DNA from: Acidobacteriota bacterium
Lineage (GTDB): Bacteria; Acidobacteriota; Vicinamibacteria; Vicinamibacterales; UBA2999
NCBI GenBank assembly: GCA_030650395.1
Contig: JAUSDY010000110.1
Coordinates: 1 to 64,000, forward strand
DNA: 64,000 bases
Direction of reading: 5' to 3'
The notes below the pieces were generated by a model, which saw nothing but the letters and a program-made list of their open reading frames with translations, was not told the origin of the DNA and made no database searches. Of this stretch, positions 41,430 through 50,273 are shown piece after piece (within the stretch, counting starts at the first letter, position 1; each line of letters opens with the position of its first letter). The position numbers and the translations under genes are program-made.

Positions 41430-42868
41430 GGTTTCCCCAGGGCGCGATGCAGCCGCGCCTCAGCGAGCCGCACGTTTGCGAGCGCGCGCGTGCGGGCCAA
41501 CTCGCTTTCGAGCAGCGCCACTTGCGCAACCAGCACCTCGGTGCTGGTCGCCACTCCGGCATTGAATCGATCGGCGATGACCCGCCGGGCCTCCGCCGCG
41601 CTCACGACCGCATCACTCGCCGCCCGCACCATCGCGGCCGTCGAGTCGATGTCGAGCAGCCGTTGACGAACATCCGCGGCAGCCAGCGAATCGAATTCCG
41701 CGATGCGCTCGCGTGTCGCCGCCACGGCGGCCTCAGCCTCGGCGACCTGCGCCTTGGTGCGTCCCGAGTCCCACAAGGGCCAACTCACGTTGACGGAGAC
41801 GTCCCATGATTCCTGCCACTCGCCTTTGCGCGGGAAGATGCGCGGATTCGGATTCGCATAATCGACGCCGCCGCCCAACCCGATGGTCGGCTTGTTGCCG
41901 GTCATGGCCGCCTGCTGTCGCGCCTCGAGTCCACCCAGCCGCAGCGTCAGCGCTTTCCGCTCGGGCCGGTCAGCTACGGCCGTATCGATCGAACCTGGCG
42001 AATCCGCCTCCGCTCGCTGGGGTTCTAGCGAGCTACGGCGGGACCCGGCCGTAGCGGCCTCCGGCCGCGAAGGCGGGCCCGCATCGAGCACGTCCGCGAG
42101 CTCAACGATCGTCGCGGGCTCGACGCCAATCAGCCGCCGGAGGTCGATGAGCGTCGACTCGCGGATGTTGCCCGCTTCGATCAACTGTGCGCGCTCGCGC
42201 GATCGCTGCGCCTCGAGGCTCGACACCTCATTCGGCGGAATGAGCCCGACTTCGAACCGCCGCTTCGAGTCGTTGACTTGCGCGTCGGCCCGCGTCGCCG
42301 CTTCCTCGAGCACCTTGACCGCTTCGCGCGCGGTCGCCACCGCCCAGTACGCCCGCACGATCTCGAGCCGCAGATCCGCACGCGCCGTCTCGATGTCGGC
42401 CGCAATCGCCTGCGCTTCGGCCGACGCCGCCCGTTCCATCGCATCGACCCGGCCCGAAGTGTAAATCGGCCATTGAAATGCGACTCGCGTCACCGCGTTG
42501 TCGGGAATGTCCGGATAGACCACGAGCCGACTGCCGGACGGCTGAAGGAACCCGAACTCCGGCACGTGGTTGGTGCGCATGTAACCGGCCGTGGCAGACA
42601 CGATCGGCTTGTCGGCGACGTGGGCGCCGCGCACCGCCGCTTGCGCGCCTTGCTCGCGCGCCCTGATTTCGGCAAGCCGGTGACTGGCCTCGAAGCCGCG
42701 TGCGATGGCTTCGTCGAGCGTGAGCCGGATCACGGCCGGCGATTGCGCCGGCGAATGTGGTTGCGCCGGCGAATGTGGGGACAAACCTTTAGGTTTGTCC
42801 TGCGCCTGTGCCGTCACCGCTCCGGCGAGACACGCGAGAACAAGGACAGTGAGGGAAATGCGAATCAT
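41426..42868 (-). CDS. TolC-family outer-membrane efflux protein
   Basis: A signal peptide (LTVLVLACLAGAVTAQAQ) precedes two alpha-hairpin repeats of the OEP family (RLTLDEAIARGFEASHRLAE, AEARLHRALGKP). Just after the signal peptide are DKPKGLSP and a PHSPAQ repeat, encoded by a palindrome and a duplicated GCGCCGGCGAATGTGG word. A second module in the middle (42003-42042) encodes GSRRSSLEPQRAEAD. The 480-residue protein provides the exit duct of the exporter. Confidence 0.93.
   Translation of the reverse strand: MIRISLTVLVLACLAGAVTAQAQDKPKGLSPHSPAQPHSPAQSPAVIRLTLDEAIARGFEASHRLAEIRAREQGAQAAVRGAHVADKPIVSATAGYMRTNHVPEFGFLQPSGSRLVVYPDIPDNAVTRVAFQWPIYTSGRVDAMERAASAEAQAIAADIETARADLRLEIVRAYWAVATAREAVKVLEEAATRADAQVNDSKRRFEVGLIPPNEVSSLEAQRSRERAQLIEAGNIRESTLIDLRRLIGVEPATIVELADVLDAGPPSRPEAATAGSRRSSLEPQRAEADSPGSIDTAVADRPERKALTLRLGGLEARQQAAMTGNKPTIGLGGGVDYANPNPRIFPRKGEWQESWDVSVNVSWPLWDSGRTKAQVAEAEAAVAATRERIAEFDSLAAADVRQRLLDIDSTAAMVRAASDAVVSAAEARRVIADRFNAGVATSTEVLVAQVALLESELARTRALANVRLAEARLHRALGKP
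42003..42042. repeat. Palindromic TCCGCC...GGCGGGA module in tolC
   Basis: GCTCGCT and AGCGAGC pair inside TCCGCC and GGCGGGA, with the internal TACGGCGG motif also seen in hisB. It is read in frame in the OEP, in a loop between helices. Confidence 0.65.
42779..42800. repeat. Palindromic module encoding DKPKGLSP (in tolC)
   Basis: A perfect palindrome with arms GGACAAACCTT and AAGGTTTGTCC. On the coding strand it reads DKPKGLSP, as in hisI and the PIG-L gene. It lies after the signal peptide. Confidence 0.94.
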
Positions 42869-43803
42869 GGCGCTGAGGCCTCTTGTGAGACGGAAAGCTT
42901 CGCGATGAACACGTCTTCGAGGGACGGAACGATGGCGCGCACACCGGTTGCGTCGACCTGCGCGCGCGCCGCGGCCTGCTGAAATGCCGCCGCCGCCCCA
43001 GCCGCGTTGTCGTGGTCGAACCAGACGTGCAAGCGATCGCCGAACACTTGTGCGTTGGCCAGCCCGCCGGGATCTCTCAACCGATCCAGGGCTTCACGCG
43101 GTGACGGCACGAGCACTTCCAGCATCGTGCCCGGCAGGCTCGCGCGCAGCGCGCCGGGCTCGTCGAGCGCGAGCACGCGGCCTTCATGCAGCAGGACGAT
43201 CCGGCTGCAGCGCTCGGCTTCGTCCAGATAGGGCGTCGACATCAGGATGGTGATGCCCGATGCCAGGAACTGCGACAACAGCTTCCAGAACTCTCGCCTC
43301 GACACCGGATCCACGCCCGTCGTGGGCTCGTCGAGCAGGATCACTTGTGGCTCGTGCACGAGCGTGCAGGCCAGCGCCAGCTTCTGCTTCATGCCACCGG
43401 AAAGCTGATCGGCCAGCCGGCCGCGGAAGGGCGTGAGCTGCGTCATGTCCAGCAGGCGATCGCGCCGGCCGCGGTAATCGCGCACACCGTGAATCTCGGC
43501 GAAGAAGGCGATGTTCTCGTCGATGCTCAAGTCGCCGTACAGGCTGAAGCGTTGCGACAAGTAGCCGACCGATCCGGTGATCGCGCGGTGAGCCGTGACC
43601 GGATCTTTGCCAAGCACGCGAATCGATCCGGCGTCGACATGCAGCAGCCCGCAGATCGCGCGGATCGCTGTCGTCTTGCCGGCGCCATCGGGGCCGATCA
43701 AGCCGAACATCTCGCCGCGTCCGACGTTGAAAGACACGCCGCGCAGGGCCTCGACCGGCCCGTACCGCTTCTTGACGCTCGAAAACTCGATCGCGGAGTC
43801 CAT
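42865..43803 (-). CDS. ABC transporter ATP-binding protein (N-half equivalent of YbhF)
   Basis: Walker A is GPDGAGKTTA, signature LSGGMKQKLAL, Walker B VILLDEPTTGVDP, and the switch reads STPYLDEA (Thr-Pro in place of the usual Thr-His), so the switch His is missing. A missing His in one ATPase and a variant signature in the other suggest one asymmetric composite site. It overlaps tolC by 4 bp. Confidence 0.93.
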   Translation of the reverse strand: MDSAIEFSSVKKRYGPVEALRGVSFNVGRGEMFGLIGPDGAGKTTAIRAICGLLHVDAGSIRVLGKDPVTAHRAITGSVGYLSQRFSLYGDLSIDENIAFFAEIHGVRDYRGRRDRLLDMTQLTPFRGRLADQLSGGMKQKLALACTLVHEPQVILLDEPTTGVDPVSRREFWKLLSQFLASGITILMSTPYLDEAERCSRIVLLHEGRVLALDEPGALRASLPGTMLEVLVPSPREALDRLRDPGGLANAQVFGDRLHVWFDHDNAAGAAAAFQQAAARAQVDATGVRAIVPSLEDVFIAKLSVSQEASAP

Positions 43804-43862
43804 AACTTAAAACTGAAACTTAAAACTGAAACTTTGAACTTTGAACTCTTCAACTTTCAACT
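43804..43862. repeat. Inverted AAACTGAAACTT/AACTTTCAAC array inside the efflux operon
   Basis: Words such as AACTTAAAACTGAAAC and AACTTTGAACTTTGAAC run in one orientation between the ATPase and HlyD genes; the complement arm is weak. It reaches the stop codon of the HlyD-like gene. Confidence 0.8.
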
Positions 43863-44877
43863 ATTGCAGTCGCAGCTCGGCTTCAACAGGCATGCCCTGC
43901 TTGAGAACGCCGTCCTTGTTGTCGACGGCAATGCGGATCCGGTACACGAGCTTCGATCGCTCCTCAGCGGTTTGCACGTTGCGTGGCGTGAACTCGGCTT
44001 TCGGCGAGATGTACGACACGGTGCCCGCGATGCCTGCGCCACCCGCGTCGGTGAAGACCGAGGCCGCCTGGCCGACCTTGAGCCGTGGCACCGCCGGTTC
44101 GGGCACGAACACATCCGCCCAGGCGTGGTCGAGGTCGACGATGATGATGGCGGGTGCGCGGGGGGCGATCATCTCGCCGGCTTCGACGAGCTTTTCGGTG
44201 ACGATGCCGCCGACCGGCGCCACGAGTTTCGTGTCGCCGAGTTGTTTCTCGATCGTCGCAATCTGCACGGCGGTGGCCGCCACCCGGCTCCGCGCCGCTT
44301 CGATCTCCTCTTTCCGCGCGCCGGCACGCAAGCGCGCCAGCGTTTCTTCAGCCGCCCGCACTCGACTCGCCGCAGTTGCGACCCGGTCTTTCGCCACATC
44401 GCGCCTCGTCTCTGCATCGTCGCGCTGCTTGCGCGAGCCAGAGTTGTTCTTGAGCAGCGTTTCGAAGCGGTCGAGGTCCTGCTGGGCGCCGTCGAGCTCG
44501 GCTTGCGCCGCCGAGAGTTCGCCTCGAGCGGCCGCGATCTGCGCCTCGGCCTGGCGGATGTCTTCGGGCCGCGCGCTTGCCATCACGAGGCGCAGCTGCG
44601 CTTCGGCTTGCGATCGATCGGCCTTCGCGCGCTCAATCGCGAGCTCGACGTCGCGCGTGTCGAGCGTCAGCACGAGCTGGCCGGGTTGCACGCGGTCGCC
44701 TTCCTTGACCGTGAGCGTGAGCACGCGTCCACCCGCATCAGGCGCAAGCCGGACCTCGGTGGCTTCGACGTGCCCGGACACACGCAACACATCGCTCGGC
44801 GGTTCAGGTTGACACGCCGCGAGCACGACTACGAGCGGCAGGATGGCGACGGCGGATATGTATTGGATCTGCGTCAT
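43861..44877 (-). CDS. HlyD-family membrane fusion lipoprotein (YbhG-like)
   Basis: A lipobox (LVVVLAACQP) marks a lipoprotein. A biotinyl-lipoyl half-motif (AGGRVLTLTVKEGDRVQPGQLV) brackets a long coiled coil (AEAQLRLVMASARPEDIRQA and RVRAAEETLARLRAGARKEE), and DTKLVAPVGGIVTEKLVEAGE closes the lipoyl domain. It should link the inner-membrane pump to TolC. Length is 338 residues. The stop is inside the array at 43804; the start overlaps the TetR stop by 4 bp. Confidence 0.93.
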   Translation of the reverse strand: MTQIQYISAVAILPLVVVLAACQPEPPSDVLRVSGHVEATEVRLAPDAGGRVLTLTVKEGDRVQPGQLVLTLDTRDVELAIERAKADRSQAEAQLRLVMASARPEDIRQAEAQIAAARGELSAAQAELDGAQQDLDRFETLLKNNSGSRKQRDDAETRRDVAKDRVATAASRVRAAEETLARLRAGARKEEIEAARSRVAATAVQIATIEKQLGDTKLVAPVGGIVTEKLVEAGEMIAPRAPAIIIVDLDHAWADVFVPEPAVPRLKVGQAASVFTDAGGAGIAGTVSYISPKAEFTPRNVQTAEERSKLVYRIRIAVDNKDGVLKQGMPVEAELRLQ

Positions 44878-45515
44878 CTGGGTTCCAGCATGCGTTGCGC
44901 TGTCAGTTGAAGGTGGGCGATCAGGTCCTGATGGGGAATCGCGACGAACATGGGCAGTTGTGAACGCCCGGGTTCGGCGGCCATGCGTTCGCGGGCGGCG
45001 TTCATCAAGAGCGGGCCCACGATCGAGGTGTAGGCAAGCACGGGATGCACGGGCCGGAAGGTGCCGGCGGCCGCGCCGTCCGCGAGAATCTTCCCGAACC
45101 CCAGGAACACGGCCTTCATAAGAGTGAGGGTTTCCAGGTCGAGATGCGGAGCGCCCGCCGCGATCTCGCGGAGCATCAAGGTGGGGAACCAGGGCCGCGC
45201 ATCGGCGTGGCGCACGAACTGTTCGATGAAGCGATTGAGCTTGTCGGCCGGGGTGAGGTCGGCGGCGGCGATCTCGGTGACGGTGGTGCCGATCGTGGCG
45301 AGCATGTCGCCAACCACGGCGCGGTAGAGCGCGAGTTTGTCGGCGAAGTGGTAATAGATCATCGCCTTGTTCACCTTCGCGCGCTCGGCGATGTCATCCA
45401 CGCCGACGCCATCGAAGCCGCGGGCAGAAAACTCGGCGGCCGCCGCTTGAAAGACGGCGGTCCGGGTGTCGGGTCGGGGGCCCTTTGAGCCGGGCGAGGC
45501 GGTCCTGATAGCCAA
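44874..45515 (-). CDS. TetR/AcrR-family regulator (CecR-like)
   Basis: The N-terminal HTH (AAAEFSARGFDGVGVDDIAERAKVNKAMIYYHFADK) and 213-residue length fit TetR. It is the first gene of the operon, as CecR is for ybhGFSR in E. coli. The only possible start is TTG 45515, because TAG lies one codon further upstream; that codon sits inside the palindrome at 45514, so the protein likely blocks its own transcription start or ribosome access. Confidence 0.9.
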   Translation of the reverse strand: MAIRTASPGSKGPRPDTRTAVFQAAAAEFSARGFDGVGVDDIAERAKVNKAMIYYHFADKLALYRAVVGDMLATIGTTVTEIAAADLTPADKLNRFIEQFVRHADARPWFPTLMLREIAAGAPHLDLETLTLMKAVFLGFGKILADGAAAGTFRPVHPVLAYTSIVGPLLMNAARERMAAEPGRSQLPMFVAIPHQDLIAHLQLTAQRMLEPR

Positions 45516-45529
45516 CTAACTGGTTAGTT
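45514..45529. promoter_or_regulatory. Palindromic operator overlapping the TetR start codon
   Basis: AACTAAC-TG-GTTAGTT is a perfect 7-bp inverted repeat with a 2-bp centre, typical of TetR-type operators. It overlaps the TTG start of the first operon gene. Confidence 0.7.
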
Positions 45530-45606
45530 AATGCGAACCTGAACCGTATGTCAAGCCGCCGTGAATCGTCGCGCACGGCAACAGCGGGTGTCAGACACTA
45601 CTGTCG

Positions 45607-46530
45607 ATGACGATCGTGCTGGCCGGCGGATCCGGCTTTCTCGGGCGCAAGCTGGCCGCGCGGCTGGAACACGATCGCCACCAGGTCGTGGTGCTCACGC
45701 GCCGCCCGAGGAAAGACCGCCACAGCGACGTCGCCTGGCACCCCGACGGCTCGGCCGGCTCGCTCGCCGGCCATCTCGATGGCGTCGATGCCGTCGTCAA
45801 TCTCGCCGGTGAAGGCATTGCAGATCGGCGATGGAGTCGCGATCGCAAGACGGCGCTACGTGACAGCCGCCTGCTGGCCACGCGCGCCCTGGTGCGCGCG
45901 ATGGCGACCTGCCAGACGCCGCCGCGCGTGCTGGTGAGCGCATCGGGAGTCGGCTATTACGGGCCGCACGGCGACGAAGCGGTCACCGAGCGCACGCCGG
46001 CAGGCCCGGACTTTCTCGCGCGCTTGTGCGTCGAATGGGAACAGGAGGCGCGCGCCGCGGAGGGTCGGGCCACGCGGGTGGCGATGGTGCGCACGGGGCT
46101 CGTGCTCGACGCGAAGGGTGGCGCGTTGCCGCGGATGCTTCCGGCATTCCGATTGGGGCTGGGCGCCACGATTGGCTCAGGCCGGCAGTTCATGCCGTGG
46201 ATTCACGTTGCGGACTGGGTGTCGATGGTGTTGTGGCTGATCGAATCCGAGCGTGGCACCGGCGCATTCAACGCCACCGCGCCGGAGCCGGTGACCAATC
46301 GGGATTTCACGAGCACGCTCGGACGGGTGCTGCGGCGGCCGGCCGTGTTGCACGCGCCTGAATTCGCCCTGAAGCTTGGACTCGGCGACATGTCGTACCT
46401 TCTGATCGCGGGCCAGCGCGCGCTGCCGGCCCGCGCCGAGGAGCTGGGGTTCAGGTTCAGCTTCCGCGCGCTGGAACCGGCCCTTCAAGACATACTAAGT
46501 GTGCAAGGGGTCTCGGCCCCCCCACGCTAA
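45607..46530 (+). CDS. TIGR01777-type sugar-nucleotide-like epimerase (SDR)
   Basis: The extended-SDR start MTIVLAGGSGFLGRKLAARL, VDAVVNLAGEGIADRRWS, VSASGVGYYGPHGDE with the Tyr, and FMPWIHVADW identify the YfcH/TIGR01777 family. Length is 307 residues. The last residues (GVSAPPR) lie in the inverted repeat at 46507. Substrate unknown. Confidence 0.93.
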   Translation: MTIVLAGGSGFLGRKLAARLEHDRHQVVVLTRRPRKDRHSDVAWHPDGSAGSLAGHLDGVDAVVNLAGEGIADRRWSRDRKTALRDSRLLATRALVRAMATCQTPPRVLVSASGVGYYGPHGDEAVTERTPAGPDFLARLCVEWEQEARAAEGRATRVAMVRTGLVLDAKGGALPRMLPAFRLGLGATIGSGRQFMPWIHVADWVSMVLWLIESERGTGAFNATAPEPVTNRDFTSTLGRVLRRPAVLHAPEFALKLGLGDMSYLLIAGQRALPARAEELGFRFSFRALEPALQDILSVQGVSAPPR

Positions 46531-46550
46531 GTCCGCGTGGCGGGGACCCC
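46507..46550. repeat. GGGGTC...CACGC / GCGTGG...GACCCC inverted repeat
   Basis: The left arm encodes the end of the epimerase and the right arm lies before the SYLF gene. It could act as a terminator stem but lacks a T tract. Confidence 0.75.
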
Positions 46551-46573
46551 GACAGTCGACGCAGGAAAAACAC

Positions 46574-47254
46574 ATGAAGACACTTTTGACAGTCTCCGCA
46601 CTCGCTCTCAGTCTTACGGTTGCAACCGCGCAGCAGCAAACATCCGAGGACGAGGTCAAGCGCATCACCGATGCCGCAACCGTCCTCGACGAGATCATGG
46701 CGGCCGGCGACAAAGCCATCCCGCGCGCCATCCTCGAGAAGGCCCAGGGCATTGCCGTGTTCCCGTCGCTCATCAAGGGCGGCGTGTTTGTCGGCGGCCA
46801 GCGCGGCCACGGCATCCTGAGCGTGCGTGACGCATCGGGCGCGTGGTCGGCCCCAGGGTTTCTCACCCTCACCGGCGGCAGCGTCGGCGCGCAGTTCGGC
46901 CTCCAGGCGATCGACCTCGTGCTGGTGATCAACGACCGACGCGGGCTCGAGCAGTTGGTGAAGAACCAGATCAAGCTGGGCGCGGATGCCGGCATCGCGG
47001 CCGGGCCGCTCGGCCGTGAAGCCACCGCGCAGACCGACATTCAGATGCGCGCGAAGATCCTCGGCTACTCGCGCGCGCGTGGGCTGTTTGCAGGCGTGAC
47101 GCTAAACGGCTCGACGGTCCGCGCAGACCGCGACGCCAACAAGCGGTTCTACGGCACAGGCTTCCGTACCGGAGAGATCGTGTTCGATGGACTCGGCGGC
47201 GCGCCAGAGCCGGTGGCCGCCTGGCGCGACACGCTCGTCAAACACGCCAAGTAG
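46574..47254 (+). CDS. Secreted SYLF (Ysc84-like) domain protein
   Basis: The signal peptide (KTLLTVSALALSLTVATAQQ) leads a SYLF/Ysc84 domain: AQGIAVFPSLIKGGVFVGGQ, GAQFGLQAIDLVLVINDRR, and YSRARGLFAGVTLNGSTV with the acidic RADRDANKRFYG. SYLF domains bind phosphoinositides or other lipids in eukaryotes; the bacterial role is unclear. Length is 226 residues from ATG 46574. Confidence 0.92.
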   Translation: MKTLLTVSALALSLTVATAQQQTSEDEVKRITDAATVLDEIMAAGDKAIPRAILEKAQGIAVFPSLIKGGVFVGGQRGHGILSVRDASGAWSAPGFLTLTGGSVGAQFGLQAIDLVLVINDRRGLEQLVKNQIKLGADAGIAAGPLGREATAQTDIQMRAKILGYSRARGLFAGVTLNGSTVRADRDANKRFYGTGFRTGEIVFDGLGGAPEPVAAWRDTLVKHAK

Positions 47255-47256
47255 AA

Positions 47257-47284
47257 GGGTTCAGAACCTTTCAGAACCTTTCTA
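47257..47284. repeat. Short GGTTCAGAACC/TTTCAGAACC array
   Basis: GGTTCAGAACCTTTCAGAAC and CTTTCT lie between convergent genes. The same word is used at 3814 and 62757. Confidence 0.75.
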
Positions 47285-48541
47285 GAGGATCGCTGGCGCT
47301 CCGCCGCGGTAGTCACCACCAAGAATGGTGACTGAATTCGAGCCGAGCCAGCTGTCGAGGATCTTGGCGTAGACCGCGCGGAAGTCGGTTTCGTATTTCA
47401 CATCGGCCGCGCTGTTCTCGAGCGTCGGGTTGGCCGGATCGAGGCTGAGGTTGGGCGCTGTGCCGTAGATGCCGCCGCGCACCAGCCCGCCGAGCACCAT
47501 CATGTTGCCGCCGGCGCCGTGATCGGTGCCTGCGCTGCCGTTCTCGGTGATGCGGCGGCCGAACTCCGAATACACCAGCACGAGCGTGTTGTTCAGCAGG
47601 CCCTGCGCGTTCAGGTCGTCGTAGAACGCCTTGAGGCCGTCGCCGAGCGTCGCCATCAGGTTGAAATACGCACCTTGATTTGCGCCCTGCGTGGCGTGCG
47701 TGTCGAACCCGCCGGTCTGCACCCAGAACACCTTCGTGCCAATCTGCTTGTTCATGGCGCCGGCGACCGCCGTCAGCGCCTGGCCGAAGCCGTTGTTCGG
47801 GTAGGTGTTGGCCGGACGATAGGTCGCGACGGTGGCGACGCGATCGAGCGTGCCGAGCGCCGCTTGCGTCGTCGAGTTGACGAAGGCCAGGTGCGGACGA
47901 TCAACCGGGATGTGCGACGAAATCCGCGTCTGCGCGGTGCGTTCGTAGCCCGCTTCGGCGCCGCTGTTGGGGCTCGAGAACGCGTAGGTGGCCGGGCTGG
48001 TGATCGCCGGCACGCCGACCGTGCGCGCCAACAGGGGCCGCGGCGTTTCGCGCACGGTGTTCCAGGCCACGAGGGGATCGACCGGCGCCTGCAAGGTGTC
48101 GAGATAGCGGCCGAGCCATCCGGTGCCCGACGTGTTGCTGGTGCTGGCCGTGCCCCAAATGTCGTAGCCGGTGAAGTGCGAGCGGCTCTGGTTGGCGTAG
48201 CCGGTGCGCTGCACGATCGCCAGGCGTCCGCCGTCGAAGATCGCCTTGAGGCCGGTGAGTCGCGGGTGCAATCCGAGCTCGATGTTCGACGAGTCGCGGC
48301 CGATCTGCAACACGTTGCCGGCAGGAATCGCCAGCGTGGGACGGCGCGACGCGTAGCTCGGATCGCGATACGGGACGACCGTGCTCAGCGAATCGTTGCC
48401 GCCGCTGAGATACACCACCACCAGGTTGCGCGACGGCACGCCCTGCGCGAAGGCGATGTTGGCGATCATCTCCGGCGCCGCGAAGCCGAACGTGAATGCG
48501 GTGACGCCGCCCTTGACGAACTGTCGTCGTGAAAAACTCAT
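47282..48541 (-). CDS. DUF1501 protein (Tat-exported)
   Basis: The twin-Arg motif SRRQFVKGG with a following hydrophobic stretch marks Tat export. The family core appears as VVVYLSGGNDSLSTVVPYRD, GYDIWGTAS, QTGGFDTHATQGANQ, and YSEFGRRITENGSAGTDHGA, an alkaline-phosphatase-superfamily-like fold. Length is 419 residues. It lies 115 bp downstream of a DUF1800 gene; the two families regularly occur together in Acidobacteriota and Planctomycetes. The substrate is unknown. Confidence 0.94.
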   Translation of the reverse strand: MSFSRRQFVKGGVTAFTFGFAAPEMIANIAFAQGVPSRNLVVVYLSGGNDSLSTVVPYRDPSYASRRPTLAIPAGNVLQIGRDSSNIELGLHPRLTGLKAIFDGGRLAIVQRTGYANQSRSHFTGYDIWGTASTSNTSGTGWLGRYLDTLQAPVDPLVAWNTVRETPRPLLARTVGVPAITSPATYAFSSPNSGAEAGYERTAQTRISSHIPVDRPHLAFVNSTTQAALGTLDRVATVATYRPANTYPNNGFGQALTAVAGAMNKQIGTKVFWVQTGGFDTHATQGANQGAYFNLMATLGDGLKAFYDDLNAQGLLNNTLVLVYSEFGRRITENGSAGTDHGAGGNMMVLGGLVRGGIYGTAPNLSLDPANPTLENSAADVKYETDFRAVYAKILDSWLGSNSVTILGGDYRGGAPAIL

Positions 48542-48656
48542 TGGCGCTCCTAAAAGCCCAAACCCGGAAGTAACGTGCGAGTCATGATCTGTTCGACCTT
48601 TGCCAAGGCGGCCGCGACATCGGAGCGGCCGGCCGGGGTTGCGAGCGCGGTCTCCA

Positions 48657-50102
48657 TCAATTGAACTGGTACTCACCGGATCCCACGATCAGGCGCGTGA
48701 GGCCAGGCACTCTCTGCTGCAACTGCGCGTCGGTGCCGGTCCACGCGGTCGAGCGGAGATACTCCGACATCGCGACGGTGGCCGTGGACGAGAACCCCAT
48801 GTTTGGGAAGCGCGCGAGCATGTACTGGAGCACGCGGTCGGGCGACTGGCGGTACGGCTGCGCGTCGCGCGCCAGGTTGAAGCGCTGATTGGCCGCGAGC
48901 GTGGAGGAGAAGTTCATCCGTGCCAGCATCGACGAGGTCGAGATCCAGTCGGGACCGGTCGCCCAACCGTTGACGTCGGGCGGCTCGTACAGCTGCTGGC
49001 CCATGTTGGTCAGCGGCGTCATGGCGGTGGCGACCGAGAAGCCGTTCCAGCCGACTTCCTTGATGGCACGCACCGCGTACTCAATCGGCCATGAATAGCG
49101 TTGGAAGAAATTGGCCGGATTGAGGAACTGTGACGAGCGGAACAGCGTCTGCAGTGTCGCCTTGATGTTGTAGTTGCTCGACAGATAGGTCTGCGCCATT
49201 GCTTCGACCAGTGCCGCATCGGGGGTCGACGTTTCGTTGACGAAAAACTGGTAGAGCCTCGTCGCAAGCCGCCTCGCCGTAGCCGGATGACGGGCCACGG
49301 CGGTAATGAAATCCGCGGCGTCCTGCTCACCCGCCGCGGCCGCGCGCGCGGGAATGGTTCGGGTCCCGTCCGTGTAGATCGGAAAGCTGAACTCTTTTGC
49401 GTTGGTGTCGTGATCGTTCGGCCGGTAAAGGAACGTGTAGTAACTGGCCTGGGTGTTGGCGCGGTCCCCGACGATCTGCCAGTTGAAACCGGTGAACACG
49501 CGGGCGGCCGTGTAGACGTCTTGTTCGGTGTAGTTGCCGATGCCGAGGCTGAACAGCTCCATGATCTCGCGGCCGAAATTCTCCTGCGGCCGCGTCCGGG
49601 TGTTCAGCTGGCTGTCGAGCCAGTAGATCATGGCCGGGTCCTTCGCCATCGCCATCAGCATGTCGCGAAAGTTGCCGGTCGCGTAATGGCGCAGTGTCTG
49701 AATCTGTCCGGGCTGGCTGCCTGGGAGGCTCTGCGGATCGTTATCCATCATCCGCGTGGCGCGCTCCTGGCCGACGGCGCCGGCGATTTTGCTGTAAGCG
49801 GTCGCGAAGTGATTGTGCCAGAAGAGCGCCATCTTCTCTTCGAGCGGGCGCTGCGAGTGGATCATGCGGAACAGCCAGCGCTGCCGGGCATCGTTGATCA
49901 GCGTGTTCGCCGAAAAGGGCTGGCCCGCGGCTGTCGTGATGCCGACGTATGCGGCCTGACCGATCTTCACGTCGTGATCCGTCGAGAAATTCTCGTAGTT
50001 GAGCAGCCGGTCGATCACGGTGTCGATCGGCACACCGGCCCAGAAAGACAGATCGGCCGGACTTGCCCCGAACCCCATGCGGCGCAGAATGTGTTCGAGC
50101 AT
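48657..50102 (-). CDS. DUF1800 protein
   Basis: The start LEHILRRMGFGASPADL and the repeated core (MALFWHNHFATAYSKI, MAKDPAMIYWLDSQLNTRTR, PQENFGREIMELFSLGIGNY, TARRLATRLYQFFVNE, PPDVNGWATGPDWISTSSM) match DUF1800. ATG 50102 follows GGGA and is preferred over an upstream in-frame ATG at 50171. The product is 481 residues and precedes the DUF1501 gene. The 114-bp gap between them carries no array. Confidence 0.94.
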   Translation of the reverse strand: MLEHILRRMGFGASPADLSFWAGVPIDTVIDRLLNYENFSTDHDVKIGQAAYVGITTAAGQPFSANTLINDARQRWLFRMIHSQRPLEEKMALFWHNHFATAYSKIAGAVGQERATRMMDNDPQSLPGSQPGQIQTLRHYATGNFRDMLMAMAKDPAMIYWLDSQLNTRTRPQENFGREIMELFSLGIGNYTEQDVYTAARVFTGFNWQIVGDRANTQASYYTFLYRPNDHDTNAKEFSFPIYTDGTRTIPARAAAAGEQDAADFITAVARHPATARRLATRLYQFFVNETSTPDAALVEAMAQTYLSSNYNIKATLQTLFRSSQFLNPANFFQRYSWPIEYAVRAIKEVGWNGFSVATAMTPLTNMGQQLYEPPDVNGWATGPDWISTSSMLARMNFSSTLAANQRFNLARDAQPYRQSPDRVLQYMLARFPNMGFSSTATVAMSEYLRSTAWTGTDAQLQQRVPGLTRLIVGSGEYQFN

Positions 50103-50172
50103 ATGTAATCCCTTGTCTGCGCCAACTGTAGCCGCAACGAGGGCGTGCTGTAAACGCCTGAAAAGCGACATC

Positions 50173-50220
50173 GGATCACGGAACCGTGATCCCCGCGTCC
50201 TCGTGGGAAGAAGCGCGCAG
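50173..50220. repeat. GGATCACGG/CCGTGATCC palindrome followed by TGGGAAGAAGCGCGCAG
   Basis: A perfect 9-bp inverted repeat with AA centre (50173-50192) is followed at 50204-50220 by a 17-bp tag that is repeated exactly at 57421-57437, also beside an inverted array. The 171-bp gap 50103-50273 holds no gene. Confidence 0.8.
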
Positions 50221-50273
50221 TAGTTCCTTAGACCGGGGGGGAGTTCAGGAGGTTGAACGCCGAGTCCAAGAGG

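Noticed and set aside
43186-44910. 574-codon open frame on the plus strand
   Set aside because: Antisense to the HlyD and ATPase genes; no motif, signal or ribosome-binding site.
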